From Candidatus Falkowella caecavicola (lineage in GTDB: Bacteria; Bacillota; Clostridia; Oscillospirales; Ruminococcaceae), in assembly GCA_904420125.1 (NCBI GenBank), contig CAJFUK010000075.1:36719-100718 (forward strand): a DNA stretch of 64,000 bases. Direction: 5' to 3'. Both the position numbers and the translations under genes were made by a program. Below, one piece after another: positions 30,587 through 39,268 of the stretch (position 1 is the first letter of the stretch; every line of letters begins with the position of its first letter). The notes under the pieces are model-generated. The model was not told where the DNA came from and did no database searches. It saw nothing but the letters and a program-made list of their open reading frames with translations.

Positions 30587-31420
30587 TTACGCTGCAATCA
30601 CCGGCAGAACCTGAGAAATCAGATACAGAAACGGGGCGACAAAAATCACACTGTCAAAGCGATCCATAATGCCGCCATGTCCAGGAATTAAATTTCCAAA
30701 ATCTTTAATCTGACAATGCCGCTTAATCACAGAAGCACTGAGATCCCCAAACATAGAGATCAATGAGCCCAAGACGGCCACCAAGGTTAAATTCAGATAC
30801 GAGATTTCTGCTGGTATTCCTATCCTCGTGTAGACCAATTCCCAAATCCCCCCAAATATCAGAGTAAATACAAGATTTGTAACAACGCCCCCTATAGCAC
30901 CCTCTATCGTTTTATGAGGACTGATTTGAGGCGCCATTTTATGTTTTCCAAATTTACGTCCCACAAAATAGGCTCCTGCATCACAGATCCAGGATAAAAC
31001 AAATACCAGTATCAGATAAAACAATCCGAATTCTCCATGCAGATCACGCAGGTAGATCAGTGAACAAAGTCCTAAAGGAAACAGAATGGAAGCGGTAAAA
31101 ACAACCGTTATCTGCTGAAAATGAACCGTCATATGGGACGACAGCAGAATACAAAATAAAATAAAAATATAGACGGCCAAAAAAACCGGAACATTTTCTA
31201 AAACAGGAGAAAAAGATAAAAAAGCAAAATATAGAGCCGCCAATAACCCTACGGAAGTCAATAGATAGTTTTTGTGACACTGTAAAGCACGCAATACCTC
31301 ATATACAGCAATCATAGCGGTACAACCAACGATCAGATTAAAAACAATCGTTTTATAAAAACATAAAACCAAAATCAGCAAAGGTATTCCTATCATTGCT
31401 GACATACATCGCTGTCTCAT
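30587..31420 (-). CDS. cdsA: Phosphatidate cytidylyltransferase
   Basis: Integral membrane enzyme making CDP-diacylglycerol, the branch point for anionic phospholipids. The 277 residues contain multiple hydrophobic helices and the complete family signature near the C-terminus: SVIKRHCQIKDFGNLIPG continuing into HGGIMDRFDS. GGAGG lies 7 bases before the ATG. It follows uppS by 38 bases. Confidence 0.96.
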   Translation of the reverse strand: MRQRCMSAMIGIPLLILVLCFYKTIVFNLIVGCTAMIAVYEVLRALQCHKNYLLTSVGLLAALYFAFLSFSPVLENVPVFLAVYIFILFCILLSSHMTVHFQQITVVFTASILFPLGLCSLIYLRDLHGEFGLFYLILVFVLSWICDAGAYFVGRKFGKHKMAPQISPHKTIEGAIGGVVTNLVFTLIFGGIWELVYTRIGIPAEISYLNLTLVAVLGSLISMFGDLSASVIKRHCQIKDFGNLIPGHGGIMDRFDSVIFVAPFLYLISQVLPVIAA

Positions 31421-31458
31421 AAGGGAACCTCCGGAATATGATCAAATTTACCGCCGCT

Positions 31459-32166
31459 TTAAATTGCTCCAAAGCGACGGTTTCGTTTGGAAAACTCATC
31501 TAATGCAGCATCGAAGTCTTGCGCCGAAAAGTCTGGCCATAAGATATGATCCATAAAGACATATTCTGCATAGGCAGACTGCCAGATTAAAAAATTAGAT
31601 AATCGATATTCACCGCTGGGACGAATAATCAGATCTACATCCGGTTGTCCATGTGTATAAAGAAAATCATCAATGGTTTTCTCAGTAATACGATCTGGGG
31701 AAAGGGCGCCATTTTGTACGGCTTTGGCGATTCGTTGCATAGCCTGAACCAACTCTGCACGGCCACCGTAATTAAATGCGACATTCAATGTCATTCCGGT
31801 ATTTTTCTGGCTTTTTTCTTCTGCTGTATTCATTTTGCCCTGAATGGAGGGCGTAAATACCGACCGGTCGCCAATAAAAATCAGGCGCACATTTTCATCC
31901 GCATATTGTTTGACCTCATCCAGATATTGATCAAACAGCTTCAGCAACGCCTGCACTTCTTCCTGGGGGCGTTTCCAATTTTCTGTCGAAAATGCATACA
32001 CCGTCAAATACGGAATACCGCGTTTCTGACAATGACGGACTATTTTACGAAAAGTCTGGGCGCCTGCAGAATGTCCCATTTTTCGGGAAAGCCCTCTGTT
32101 TTTTGCCCAACGGCCATTTCCATCCATAATAATCCCAACGTGCCGTGGGAGAACCTGTTCTTCCAT
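31459..32166 (-). CDS. uppS: Undecaprenyl diphosphate synthase (isoprenyl transferase)
   Basis: cis-Prenyltransferase making the C55 carrier for wall polymers. The 235 residues start with the substrate-binding HVGIIMDGNGRWAKNRGL (catalytic Asp) and include TVYAFSTENWKRP, FNYGGRAELVQA and the C-terminal DLIIRPSGEYRLSNFLIWQ. Normal length. It lies 107 bases after frr, the largest gap in this part of the cluster. Confidence 0.96.
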   Translation of the reverse strand: MEEQVLPRHVGIIMDGNGRWAKNRGLSRKMGHSAGAQTFRKIVRHCQKRGIPYLTVYAFSTENWKRPQEEVQALLKLFDQYLDEVKQYADENVRLIFIGDRSVFTPSIQGKMNTAEEKSQKNTGMTLNVAFNYGGRAELVQAMQRIAKAVQNGALSPDRITEKTIDDFLYTHGQPDVDLIIRPSGEYRLSNFLIWQSAYAEYVFMDHILWPDFSAQDFDAALDEFSKRNRRFGAI

Positions 32167-32273
32167 ATGGGATCCTGCCCTTTCCCTCTTGAATCATCAG
32201 ATGCTACCGATACAGTAAACAACAGACAACCCATAATCCCTACTGTATCGGCCAGTTAAAATATCAAGTAGAT

Positions 32274-32828
32274 TTAGATTTCCATGATTTCTTTTTCTTT
32301 GTCCTTAGATATTTCATCCACTAATTTACAGAACTTATCGGTATAATCCTGTACATCTTTCTCACAGTTTTTCAGATCATCCTCTGTGATTTGAGAACCT
32401 TTTTTCATCGCTTTTAATTTATCCATCGCATCACGGCGAATATTACGGACAGCAACCTTGCAATCCTCTGCCAGCTTATGAATCTGCTTAACAATATCCC
32501 GGCGGCGTTCCTCCGTAAGCGGCGGGAAAACGATCCGGATCACCTTTCCATCATTACTAGGATTAATGCCAAGATCAGATGTCTGAATGGCCTTTTCAAT
32601 ATCTTTTAAGGAAGATGCGTCCCAAGGCTGAATCAGCAAAGTACGTGCTTCAAAAACAGAAACTGCTGCCATTTGGTTAATCGGTGTAGGAGTTCCATAA
32701 TAAGAAACCAATATTTTATCCAATACCGCTGGATTTGCGCGTCCAGCCCGGATTGCGGCATATTCGTGTTCAAGAGCTTCAATACTTTTTTGCATTTTGT
32801 CCTGTGTTGTTTTTAACGTTTCTTTCAT
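32274..32828 (-). CDS. frr: Ribosome recycling factor
   Basis: Splits post-termination ribosomes with EF-G. I take ATG 32828 as the start, giving 184 residues beginning MKETLKTTQDKMQKSIEALE, the family length. The in-frame ATG at 32840 and the 32858 start lie at or before the GAAAGGA ribosome binding site. The core AIRAGRANPAVLDKI and FPPLTEERRRDIVKQ segments are conserved. It follows pyrH by 50 bases. Confidence 0.96.
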   Translation of the reverse strand: MKETLKTTQDKMQKSIEALEHEYAAIRAGRANPAVLDKILVSYYGTPTPINQMAAVSVFEARTLLIQPWDASSLKDIEKAIQTSDLGINPSNDGKVIRIVFPPLTEERRRDIVKQIHKLAEDCKVAVRNIRRDAMDKLKAMKKGSQITEDDLKNCEKDVQDYTDKFCKLVDEISKDKEKEIMEI

Positions 32829-32878
32829 AATGAGGTCCATCCTTTCTATATCTGCCAAAAATAAAATTCATAAAATAT

Positions 32879-33598
32879 TTATTCTGCTGTCACCAGTGTG
32901 CCAATCTTTTCTCCCTGAACCGCTGCTACAATATTGTCCGGATTATTCAGGTTAAAAACCAAAAGCGGTAGTTGATTATCCATACAGAGAGACGCCGCTG
33001 TCGAATCCATAACTTTAAGCCCCTTAGATAAAACCTCAGAGAATGTAAGGGTATCATATTTTACAGCGTCTGTATACACATGGGGATCTTTGTCATAAAC
33101 GCCGTCTACCATCGTCGCCTTCAAAATAATATTAGCACCGATTTCCGCAGCACGAAGAGAAGCAGCAGTATCCGTAGAGAAAAAAGGATTACCGGTGCCA
33201 CATCCAAAAATAACGACTCTGCCCTTTTCGAGATGACGAACGGCACGGTTACGTACATAGGGTTCAGCTACAGCCTGCATCGCAATCGCAGTCTGTACCC
33301 TGACGACAACACCGATATCTTCCAGACTGTCCGCTACCGCCAGTGCGTTCATCGTCGTGCCAAGCATGCCGATATGATCTGCACGGGTACGATCCATCGC
33401 TCCGCTGGACCGACCTCTCCAAAAATTTCCTCCACCTACAACGATCGCAATTTCCACGCCTAAATCGACACATTTTTTGATACTCTGTGAGATTGCGTTC
33501 ATAACCGTATAATCCAAGCCAAACTTTTTATCTCCTGCAAGCGCTTCCCCGCTGAGCTTCAGAAGTATACGTTTATATTTTGGTGTATCCGTATCCAT
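32879..33598 (-). CDS. pyrH: UMP kinase
   Basis: Phosphorylates UMP to UDP; a bacterial-type hexameric amino-acid-kinase fold. The 239 residues include the [14 protein letters not shown] start, [30 protein letters not shown] and the [11 protein letters not shown] end. AGGAGG lies 6 bases before the ATG. In the usual operon it follows tsf directly, but here 1.7 kb of accessory DNA separates them, and it has its own promoter at 33680. Confidence 0.97.
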   Translation of the reverse strand: MDTDTPKYKRILLKLSGEALAGDKKFGLDYTVMNAISQSIKKCVDLGVEIAIVVGGGNFWRGRSSGAMDRTRADHIGMLGTTMNALAVADSLEDIGVVVRVQTAIAMQAVAEPYVRNRAVRHLEKGRVVIFGCGTGNPFFSTDTAASLRAAEIGANIILKATMVDGVYDKDPHVYTDAVKYDTLTFSEVLSKGLKVMDSTAASLCMDNQLPLLVFNLNNPDNIVAAVQGEKIGTLVTAE

Positions 33599-33679
33599 TA
33601 GAAGCCTCCTGTATCTTCAAGGTTCTTGAAACAGCGCCGGAAAATGGCAAGCATTATTCCAGTCGCCGTCCTTTTTATT

Positions 33680-33708
33680 ATTGTACATGATTTCCATGAT
33701 AAAGTCAA
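33680..33708 (-). promoter_or_regulatory. Promoter of pyrH
   Basis: On the minus strand, TTGACT (33703-33708), a 17-base spacer and TACAAT (33680-33685), about 75 bases before the pyrH start. The rest of the 33599-33900 gap holds no convincing gene. Near 33755-33890 the minus strand reads a short peptide frame with a Cys pair (KGCANCIRKLKELG), perhaps an old remnant. Confidence 0.75.
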
Positions 33709-33900
33709 TCTGAACCAGGAAAATCATATGACGGAATTTATAAGAAATCGTGTACTTGTTGACAGGTTGCAAAAGAAAAGACATGATTTCTCTCTTTCAA
33801 TGGCGTTGTCCTCATACATACGCTTCAATAACACCAAGCTCCTTTAACTTACGAATACAGTTGGCACACCCCTTTTGCACAAAAGGAATGCGAAAACTTT

Positions 33901-33988
33901 TTGTTCTTTACTCAATATTCCACGGAAACAGAAGCATTTGTCGCATTATCAACGCAAAATGTAAAGTATACTTGACATTAAAACAAAA
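33901..33988 (+). repeat. Left 88-base inverted repeat
   Basis: It begins TTGTTCTTTACTCAATAT and ends ATTAAAACAAAA. Aligned by hand without gaps to the reverse complement of 34694-34781, it has 81 identities out of 88. Its inner end contains the -35 box of the XRE promoter and an operator-like palindrome. Confidence 0.93.
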
Positions 33989-34022
33989 AGGCGTTATAAT
34001 AAAAACGGAAAGTAAACTTTCC
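33960..34022 (+). promoter_or_regulatory. Promoter and paired operators of the XRE module
   Basis: A perfect TTGACA (33972-33977), a 17-base spacer and a perfect TATAAT (33995-34000). Two palindromes with a common AAAGTA half flank it: TGTAAAGTATACTTGACA at 33960-33977, overlapping the -35, and GGAAAGTAAACTTTCC at 34007-34022, at or just after the start point. The layout is typical of XRE autorepression. Confidence 0.8.
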
Positions 34023-34041
34023 AAAGAATGGGGGGGATAAT

Positions 34042-34242
34042 TTGAAAAACCGATTAGAAGAATTAAGGAAAAGCAGAGGAATCAAACAAGAAGATTTAGC
34101 TGCCGCTTTAGAAGTATCCAGGCAAACAATAGGTTCTTTAGAAAATGGCAGATATAATCCTTCTATCCTTTTGGCTTTTAAGATTGCGCGGTATTTTGGA
34201 ATGAGTATCGAGGAAATTTTTATTTATGAGGAGAATGTATGA
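34042..34242 (+). CDS. XRE-family helix-turn-helix regulator
   Basis: A 66-residue protein that is almost only an HTH_3 domain: LEELRKSRGIKQEDLAAALE, VSRQTIGSLENGRYNPS, then a KIARYFGMSIEEIFIYEE end. This is the compact type commonly encoded before small membrane proteins. It starts with TTG at 34042 behind GGGGGG. It overlaps the next gene by 4 bases (or abuts it), so the two are one unit. It probably binds the palindromes around its own promoter (inference). Confidence 0.9.
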   Translation: MKNRLEELRKSRGIKQEDLAAALEVSRQTIGSLENGRYNPSILLAFKIARYFGMSIEEIFIYEENV

Positions 34243-34673
34243 TGAAAAGGAATCATTTTAACTATCTGATCGTTGGGGCCGGCGTGTTATTACTGGCTGC
34301 TGGGCTGATTTTATTGAAGTCATTTTCCAATCCACAGGGAATCATGCTCGTATTACCTTATATCTGCCTGGGCTTAGGATGCGGCGCGTTTGGGCACGGT
34401 CTGGGCGATATAGTAAACCATCGTGTAACAAAGAAGAATCCACAACTTCAGAAACAAATAGAGATAGATAAAAATGATGAACGTAATATCGCGATTTCGC
34501 ATCAGGCAAAAGCCAAAGCATACGATATTATGCTTTATGTTTTTGGTGCGTTAATGGTCGCTTTTGCCCTTATGAATGTAGATATCATGGCGATTCTTCT
34601 TCTCGTCGTTGCGTATTTGTTCGTGGTTGGATTTTTTATTTTTTATCTGAATAAGTATCACAGGGAAATGTAA
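34239..34673 (+). CDS. Four-helix membrane protein paired with the XRE regulator
   Basis: 144 residues with four hydrophobic segments (about residues 7-27, 33-55, 87-106 and 109-134) and a conserved-looking charged loop DKNDERNIAISHQAKAKAYD before helix three. That DERN/KAKA loop is familiar from DUF2178-like or related small membrane proteins that accompany XRE regulators, but I cannot fix the family. The ribosome binding site GAGGAG is followed by two adjacent ATGs (34239 and 34242). Function unknown; sensing or envelope stress is guesswork. Confidence 0.82.
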   Translation: MMKRNHFNYLIVGAGVLLLAAGLILLKSFSNPQGIMLVLPYICLGLGCGAFGHGLGDIVNHRVTKKNPQLQKQIEIDKNDERNIAISHQAKAKAYDIMLYVFGALMVAFALMNVDIMAILLLVVAYLFVVGFFIFYLNKYHREM

Positions 34674-34693
34674 AAACAGCGATGATGACAAAA

Positions 34694-34781
34694 TTTTGTT
34701 TTAATATCAAGTACACTTTACATTTTGCGTTGATGATGCGAGAAATGCTTCTGTTTTCGTGAGATATTGAGTAAAGAACAA
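34694..34781 (-). repeat. Right 88-base inverted repeat
   Basis: Reverse-complement partner of 33901-33988. It keeps the palindrome (as TGTAAAGTGTACTTGATA on the minus strand) and the -35-like sequence, but there is no -10 behind it, so it should not act as an equivalent promoter into the module. Confidence 0.93.
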
Positions 34782-34948
34782 GATGAATGGCTTGCTACTC
34801 CCTGTTTTGGGAACAAAACCCACGATAGAATAGTCTGAATCAATTACCCATTATATTATCCAAAAGATAAACAGAAAATGCTTATCAGCATAAAATAACT
34901 GAAAATATCTTCATCAAAAAGCTAACCGCAAAGATGCAGAGCCGATGA
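34782..34948 (+). pseudogene. Decayed cysteine-rich KTR-type gene
   Basis: Read across frames, the + strand gives DEWLATPCFGNKTHDRIV then a stop; in a shifted frame NYPLYYPKDKQKMLISIK then a stop; and in a third frame IKKLTAKMQSR with a stop at 34946-34948. In order, these resemble the CPVCGNKTR, NFPLYCPKCK and DAKTQSR-stop landmarks I recall for cysteine-rich KTR proteins of conjugative elements. Several of the cysteines are lost. It begins immediately after the right inverted repeat and ends inside the terminator at 34939. The family match is from memory and needs an alignment. Confidence 0.6.
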
Positions 34949-34977
34949 TCTTGTAAACAAATACAGATCATCGGCTC
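34939..34977 (+). terminator. Terminator after the KTR remnant and XRE module
   Basis: A perfect 13-base stem GAGCCGATGATCT / AGATCATCGGCTC with a 13-base loop, then CTTCATTTTATT. It serves + strand transcription leaving the module. Confidence 0.85.
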
Positions 34978-35286
34978 CTTCATTTTATTCGGAGGTATCT
35001 TCTCTATTCCATACTTTTTCCGTCTGCGGAATAGTTGCCCCGCAGTAGAGCTTGAAGAAACTTTGACTACGCGGTTTTACAGAAGCAGAAACAGAAAACA
35101 CACCTTCGGAAGTATCAAAATATTGTTTTACCGTTTCACAAAGTATGAGAAAACGGGAGAAAAGCAAACACCTTTCCCCCGTTTTCTATTTCTCCCTGTA
35201 TGGCAGCTACCCTTGTGGATACCGTTTATGAGCAGTTACCAAACCCAGGCTCTTTTTCATTGATTCTTTTCTATGAAACGATGCCC
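34978..35286. other. Non-coding or remnant stretch downstream of tsf
   Basis: Between the terminator and the tsf stop there is no convincing gene. The minus strand is open from 35167 to 34985 (ending YCGATIPQTEKVWNREDTSE), but its only start is a TTG inside the hairpin at 35149-35186 and it has no ribosome binding site. I read it as a possible 3' remnant of an unidentified gene. Confidence 0.4.
35149..35186 (-). terminator. Candidate terminator of the rpsB-tsf transcript
   Basis: GAAAACGGG (35149-35157) pairs with CCCGTTTTC (35178-35186), with a partly paired GAAAG/CTTTC inner stem, about 100 bases after the tsf stop. The T-run behind it is poor, so this is only a candidate. Confidence 0.4.
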
Positions 35287-36192
35287 TTATTTAATCATAT
35301 TGGCAACTTCATCAGCAAAATTATCTTCCCGTTTTTCCAGACCTTCGCCTTTTTCAAACCGTACAAACTCTACAATACTGATTTTGCCGCCAAGTGCTTT
35401 TGCTGTATTCTCGGTATATTGGCTGACAGAAATATCCGCATCTTTAACAAAAGGCTGATCTACCAGACAAACTTCTTTATAATATTTGTTGATTCTTCCA
35501 GCAACCATTTTTTCAGCAATATTAGCAGGTTTTCCTTCGTTCATTGCCTGAACCGTCAAAATCTCTTTCTCTTTTTCCAGAGTTTCTGCCGGAACCGCAT
35601 CTCTATTCAAATAAGTCGGTGCAGCAGCAGCAATCTGCATTGCAACATCTTTTGCATATACTTTAAACTCTTCTTTATCTGCAAGATCTGTATCGAATTT
35701 GACCATGACACCGATTCTGCCACCGCCATGAACATAGGAAACCAGATCGCCCTCCAAGCGTACAAACCGGCGAATCTTCATGTTTTCGCCAATCGTAAGG
35801 ATTTTATCCCGAAGGCCTTCTTCCACAGTCATGCCATTCGCAAGTTTCAAAGTGTTCAGCGCATCAAGATCAGCAGGATTCTGCGCCAGAATCACCGAAG
35901 CCACTTCATTGACAAAGTTGACAAATTCCTGGTTCTTGGCAACAAAGTCGGTTTCTGCGTTTACTTCAAGAACAACACCGGCTTTTTTGGCCTCATCCAC
36001 AACAGAAACAACCAAACCTTCCGCAGCAATCCGGCCTGCTTTTTTTGCTGCAGCAGCCAGCCCTTTTTCGCGAAGAAGTTCAATTGCCTTATCCATATTT
36101 CCATCTGCTTCAGTCAGAGCCTTTTTGCAGTCCATCATACCGCAACCGGTTCTTTCACGCAGATCTTTTACATCCTGAGCTGTAAATGCCAT
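35287..36192 (-). CDS. tsf: Elongation factor Ts
   Basis: Guanine nucleotide exchange factor for EF-Tu. The 301 residues start [25 protein letters not shown], the invariant N-terminal module, and contain the [10 protein letters not shown] core motif. It follows rpsB by 35 bases, as in nearly all bacteria. Downstream, instead of pyrH, lies the accessory region at 33.6-35.3 kb. Confidence 0.97.
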   Translation of the reverse strand: MAFTAQDVKDLRERTGCGMMDCKKALTEADGNMDKAIELLREKGLAAAAKKAGRIAAEGLVVSVVDEAKKAGVVLEVNAETDFVAKNQEFVNFVNEVASVILAQNPADLDALNTLKLANGMTVEEGLRDKILTIGENMKIRRFVRLEGDLVSYVHGGGRIGVMVKFDTDLADKEEFKVYAKDVAMQIAAAAPTYLNRDAVPAETLEKEKEILTVQAMNEGKPANIAEKMVAGRINKYYKEVCLVDQPFVKDADISVSQYTENTAKALGGKISIVEFVRFEKGEGLEKREDNFADEVANMIK

Positions 36193-36227
36193 ATTATTTC
36201 CTCCTCAAAAATATTTCCGGTTCCGAA

Positions 36228-36986
36228 TTATTCTGCTACTTCTTCAGCAACCAAAACTTCTTCTGTTTCTGCAACTTCTTCCTCGGTAGCCGGAGCATCC
36301 TGCTGGCCCTGTCTTGCTTCCAGAACCGCATTTGCAATGACACCGGCAATCAGTTTAACTGCGCGGATTGCATCGTCATTGCCCGGAATAACATAGTCTA
36401 CTTCATCCGGATCACAGTTGGTATCTACAATAGCAACAACCGGAATACCCAATTTCCGTGCTTCAGAAACTGCGATCTTTTCTTTGCGCGGATCCACAAC
36501 AAAAAGCACGCTCGGCAACTTTGTCATGTTTTTGATACCGCCCATAAATTTCTCAAGTTTTTCAATCTCAATATTCAATTTGCTGACTTCTTTTTTAGGC
36601 AGAAGCGCAAAAGTACCATCTTCTTCCATTTTGCGCAGCTGCGCCAGTCTGTCAATTCTATGACGGATGGTCTTAAAGTTGGTCATCATGCCGCCCAGCC
36701 AACGAGCGTTTACATAATGCATATTGCAGCGTTCCGCTTCTTCTTTCACAGAATCTCCGGCCTGTTTTTTGGTACCAACAAAGAGCACTTCTCCACCCTG
36801 TGCAACAATGTCACGGGTAAACATATAAGCTTCTTCTAATTTCTTCACGGTTTTCTGCAGATCGATAATATAGATACCGTTTCTTTCTGTGAAGATATAA
36901 GGAGCCATTTTCGGGTTCCATCTTCTCGTTTGATGTCCAAAATGTACGCCAGCTTCCAGAAGCTGTTTCATAGATACAACTGCCAT
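36228..36986 (-). CDS. rpsB: 30S ribosomal protein S2
   Basis: 252 residues beginning with [20 protein letters not shown] (after MAVVS) and containing [10 protein letters not shown], the GGMMTNFKT motif and [12 protein letters not shown], all S2 hallmarks. The C-terminal tail is Glu/Ala/Val-rich. AGGAGG lies just before the start. Transcribed from the promoter at 37127 with a leader of about 135 bases. Confidence 0.98.
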   Translation of the reverse strand: MAVVSMKQLLEAGVHFGHQTRRWNPKMAPYIFTERNGIYIIDLQKTVKKLEEAYMFTRDIVAQGGEVLFVGTKKQAGDSVKEEAERCNMHYVNARWLGGMMTNFKTIRHRIDRLAQLRKMEEDGTFALLPKKEVSKLNIEIEKLEKFMGGIKNMTKLPSVLFVVDPRKEKIAVSEARKLGIPVVAIVDTNCDPDEVDYVIPGNDDAIRAVKLIAGVIANAVLEARQGQQDAPATEEEVAETEEVLVAEEVAE

Positions 36987-37126
36987 AATTCATTTCCTCC
37001 TGTTTTTGGTTTCATTTTCCACCGTGTAAAATTCTGTACATAGCGACTCTGCTGACCAGAGCACCGTGCCTGTACTTTTACATGTGTGTATTTGATTGTA
37101 TCTGCATTTGTGCACATACAAGTGCT

Positions 37127-37155
37127 ATTATAGCATGTATTTCTTATTTTTTCAA
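37127..37155 (-). promoter_or_regulatory. Promoter of rpsB
   Basis: On the minus strand, TTGAAA (37150-37155), a 17-base spacer and a perfect TATAAT (37127-37132). The leader to the rpsB start at 36986 contains a small CTCTG/CAGAG hairpin and could hold an S2-type autoregulatory leader; no consensus was checked. Confidence 0.8.
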
Positions 37156-37279
37156 GTATTTTTATCCGTTTTTTTCGGAATATTCTGTTACCTGAAAAAA
37201 TTCCGGCTCTGTATGGTTTTATGTAGATATACAGACAATCGTTATGTCGCTTCATAGCGGCGTCTGTATCCGGCAGGAC

Positions 37280-38146
37280 CTAATCTGTAATAACCACTGC
37301 GTTTTTCTGCAGAACAGCGGCGGTCACAGTATTCTGCATCAGCATCGCAATCGTCATTGGACCAACGCCGCCCGGCACAGGTGTAATATAGCCGGCTGTT
37401 TCCTGTACATCTGCAAAATCAACGTCTCCACAGAGAGAACCGTCATCCAACCGGTTCATGCCGACGTCAATCACCACAGCGCCCGGTTTGACCATATCTT
37501 TTTTGACCAATTTCGGAACCCCAACTGCCGCTACCAGGATGTCCGCTTCCCGGCAGATTTCTGCCAAATTCTGCGTTTTAGAGTGGCAGATCGTGACCGT
37601 GCCGTTTTTATGCAGAAGGAGCATAGCCATCGGCTTGCCGACAATATTGCTTCTTCCAATCACAACACAGCGTTTTCCGGTAATTTCCACACCGGTGGAA
37701 GCAATCAATTCCATAATTCCCGCCGGCGTACAAGGCAGAAAATCAAATTCTCCGATCATAATCCGGCCGACGTTTTGCGGATGGAATGCATCGACATCTT
37801 TTTCAGGAGAAATAGCATTGATAATCTTGTTTTCATCAATATGCCGCGGCAGCGGAAGCTGAACCAGAATACCGTTAATTTTTTTATCCGCATTCAGTTT
37901 CTGCACCAGAGACAACAGTTCTTCTTCTGTTGTCTCTTCCGGCAGCGTATGCTCTTCAGAATAAATACCTACTGCAGCGCAGGCCTTTTTTTTAGAATTG
38001 ACATAAACACGAGAAGCTGGGTTATTTCCTACCAGAACCACCGCCAACCCAACGCTGACTCCCTGTTTATTTAATTTTTCAACCTGCTCTTTAACCTGAT
38101 CCTTCACTTTTGCAGAAATCAGTTTTCCGTCAATGATCTGTGCCAT
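37280..38146 (-). CDS. folD: Bifunctional methylenetetrahydrofolate dehydrogenase/cyclohydrolase
   Basis: Interconverts methylene-, methenyl- and formyl-THF. Start chosen at ATG 38146 (288 residues, [17 protein letters not shown]), matching the family; the frame upstream overlaps lgt. Motifs are [17 protein letters not shown] (catalytic Lys region), [11 protein letters not shown], the NADP-binding [11 protein letters not shown] and the C-terminal [15 protein letters not shown]. It overlaps the lgt 3' end by 17 bases. Confidence 0.96.
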   Translation of the reverse strand: MAQIIDGKLISAKVKDQVKEQVEKLNKQGVSVGLAVVLVGNNPASRVYVNSKKKACAAVGIYSEEHTLPEETTEEELLSLVQKLNADKKINGILVQLPLPRHIDENKIINAISPEKDVDAFHPQNVGRIMIGEFDFLPCTPAGIMELIASTGVEITGKRCVVIGRSNIVGKPMAMLLLHKNGTVTICHSKTQNLAEICREADILVAAVGVPKLVKKDMVKPGAVVIDVGMNRLDDGSLCGDVDFADVQETAGYITPVPGGVGPMTIAMLMQNTVTAAVLQKNAVVITD

Positions 38147-39248
38147 CTTTTGTTTCCTCCCCCTGTTGTTCTGTATCGTCTGTATTTTCCTGTCCATTGT
38201 CCACGACGTCCTCCGATACACATTCTGTACTTGCCGATGTTTCCGGTGGATTTTCGGCAGAAGCGTCCGCATTCTCCTGCTCTTCCGCCTGTTTCTTCCG
38301 GCGGTGATGCCGCTCTTTTTCTTCCTGCCGGCGCTGATCCGCTTCTAACAGCAGCGCCTTGCTCTCTTCCGTATTCACATATAAAGGCAGATAGTCCGGA
38401 TCTCCGCTGCGTTTAATTTTCGAACGAATGATCAACATCGTGATGACAGACGCAATGACAAAAACGGCGGCCAGCACCTGTGAAACACGCAAACGTCCGA
38501 TCAGGAGCGAGTCCGTGCGCAAACCTTCGATAAAAAATCTTCCAAATCCGTACCAAGCTATGTACATCAGGAAGATCTGGCCGTCATATCGGCGTTTTTT
38601 AGACAGAAAATGCAGCAATATAAATCCAATTAAACACCAGAGAGACTCATAAAGAAAACAGGGATGGACGGGAGCTGTTGGGTCTACTGTCACGCCGAGA
38701 GACAGCAATAACTCGTTTTGATGTGCACTTAAATAGCTGGCCGTCTGTTCGCTGTACATCCCCCATGGCAGATCCGTATTGGAGCCAAACGCCTCAATAT
38801 TAAAGAAATTGCCCCACCGTCCAATACATTGCCCAATCAGCAACCCAAGAGCTGCAAGGTCAAACATCGGAAGGAGTTTGACCTTGCGGATTTTACAAAA
38901 CAAAGCGCCGACCAATAACGCGCCGATGATGCCGCCGTAAATGGCAAGCCCTCCTTTACGCGTATTGAAAATAGACAGCAGGTCGTCTTTATACAAATCC
39001 CATTCAAAAATCACATAAAACAACCGGGCGCCGATAACCCCTCCGACGAGTCCGGCCAACGACACGTCAAACATCCGATCCGGATCAATACCAAAAGAAC
39101 GGGTGCGTTTCAGCGCATAAAGAAATGCCAGAATAATTCCCAGAGTAATTAAGACACCGTACCATTTAATTTCTATACCAAACAATGTAAAAGCAACGCT
39201 GTTCAGCTCAAAAGAAAGTCCAAGCTTTGGAAATTCCAAGGTATGCAT
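38130..39248 (-). CDS. lgt: Prolipoprotein diacylglyceryl transferase, with long charged tail
   Basis: Membrane enzyme that attaches diacylglycerol to the lipobox Cys of prolipoproteins. Seven-helix core with the signature [13 protein letters not shown] and [11 protein letters not shown]. At 372 residues it is about 80-90 longer than usual. From about residue 290 it carries a cytoplasmic tail, first basic ([19 protein letters not shown]) then strongly acidic Glu/Asp/Thr/Gln-rich. The tail is in frame and overlaps folD, so it is not a sequencing artefact at the end of the frame. Confidence 0.94.
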   Translation of the reverse strand: MHTLEFPKLGLSFELNSVAFTLFGIEIKWYGVLITLGIILAFLYALKRTRSFGIDPDRMFDVSLAGLVGGVIGARLFYVIFEWDLYKDDLLSIFNTRKGGLAIYGGIIGALLVGALFCKIRKVKLLPMFDLAALGLLIGQCIGRWGNFFNIEAFGSNTDLPWGMYSEQTASYLSAHQNELLLSLGVTVDPTAPVHPCFLYESLWCLIGFILLHFLSKKRRYDGQIFLMYIAWYGFGRFFIEGLRTDSLLIGRLRVSQVLAAVFVIASVITMLIIRSKIKRSGDPDYLPLYVNTEESKALLLEADQRRQEEKERHHRRKKQAEEQENADASAENPPETSASTECVSEDVVDNGQENTDDTEQQGEETKDGTDH

Positions 39249-39268
39249 TGCAAGATTTCTCCTTTCTA

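Larger units (their letters stand above)
33901..34781. mobile_element. Inverted-repeat-bounded XRE/membrane-protein insertion between pyrH and tsf
   Basis: An 881-base unit bounded by 88-base inverted repeats (33901-33988 and 34694-34781), holding an XRE regulator gene and a membrane protein gene on the + strand, opposite to all surrounding operon genes. No transposase or recombinase is present, and no obvious target-site duplication can be seen at the ends. This fits a MITE-like non-autonomous element with passenger genes, or a module whose ends were duplicated by recombination. The strand switch, the break in a conserved operon and the decayed gene next to it all support horizontal insertion. 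Confidence 0.75.

Noticed and set aside
33626..33847. 73-codon plus-strand open frame upstream of pyrH
   Set aside because: It covers the pyrH promoter on the opposite strand, has no ribosome binding site and resembles no family.
34985..35167. 60-codon minus-strand open frame as a complete gene
   Set aside because: Its only start is a TTG inside a hairpin with no ribosome binding site; kept only as a possible 3' remnant.
35200..36396. 398-codon plus-strand open frame opposite tsf and rpsB
   Set aside because: Antisense shadow of two ribosomal-operon genes; Phe/Cys/Asn-rich composition typical of reversed coding sequence.
37244..38074. 276-codon plus-strand open frame opposite folD
   Set aside because: Antisense to an intact FolD; His/Asn/Arg-rich shadow composition.
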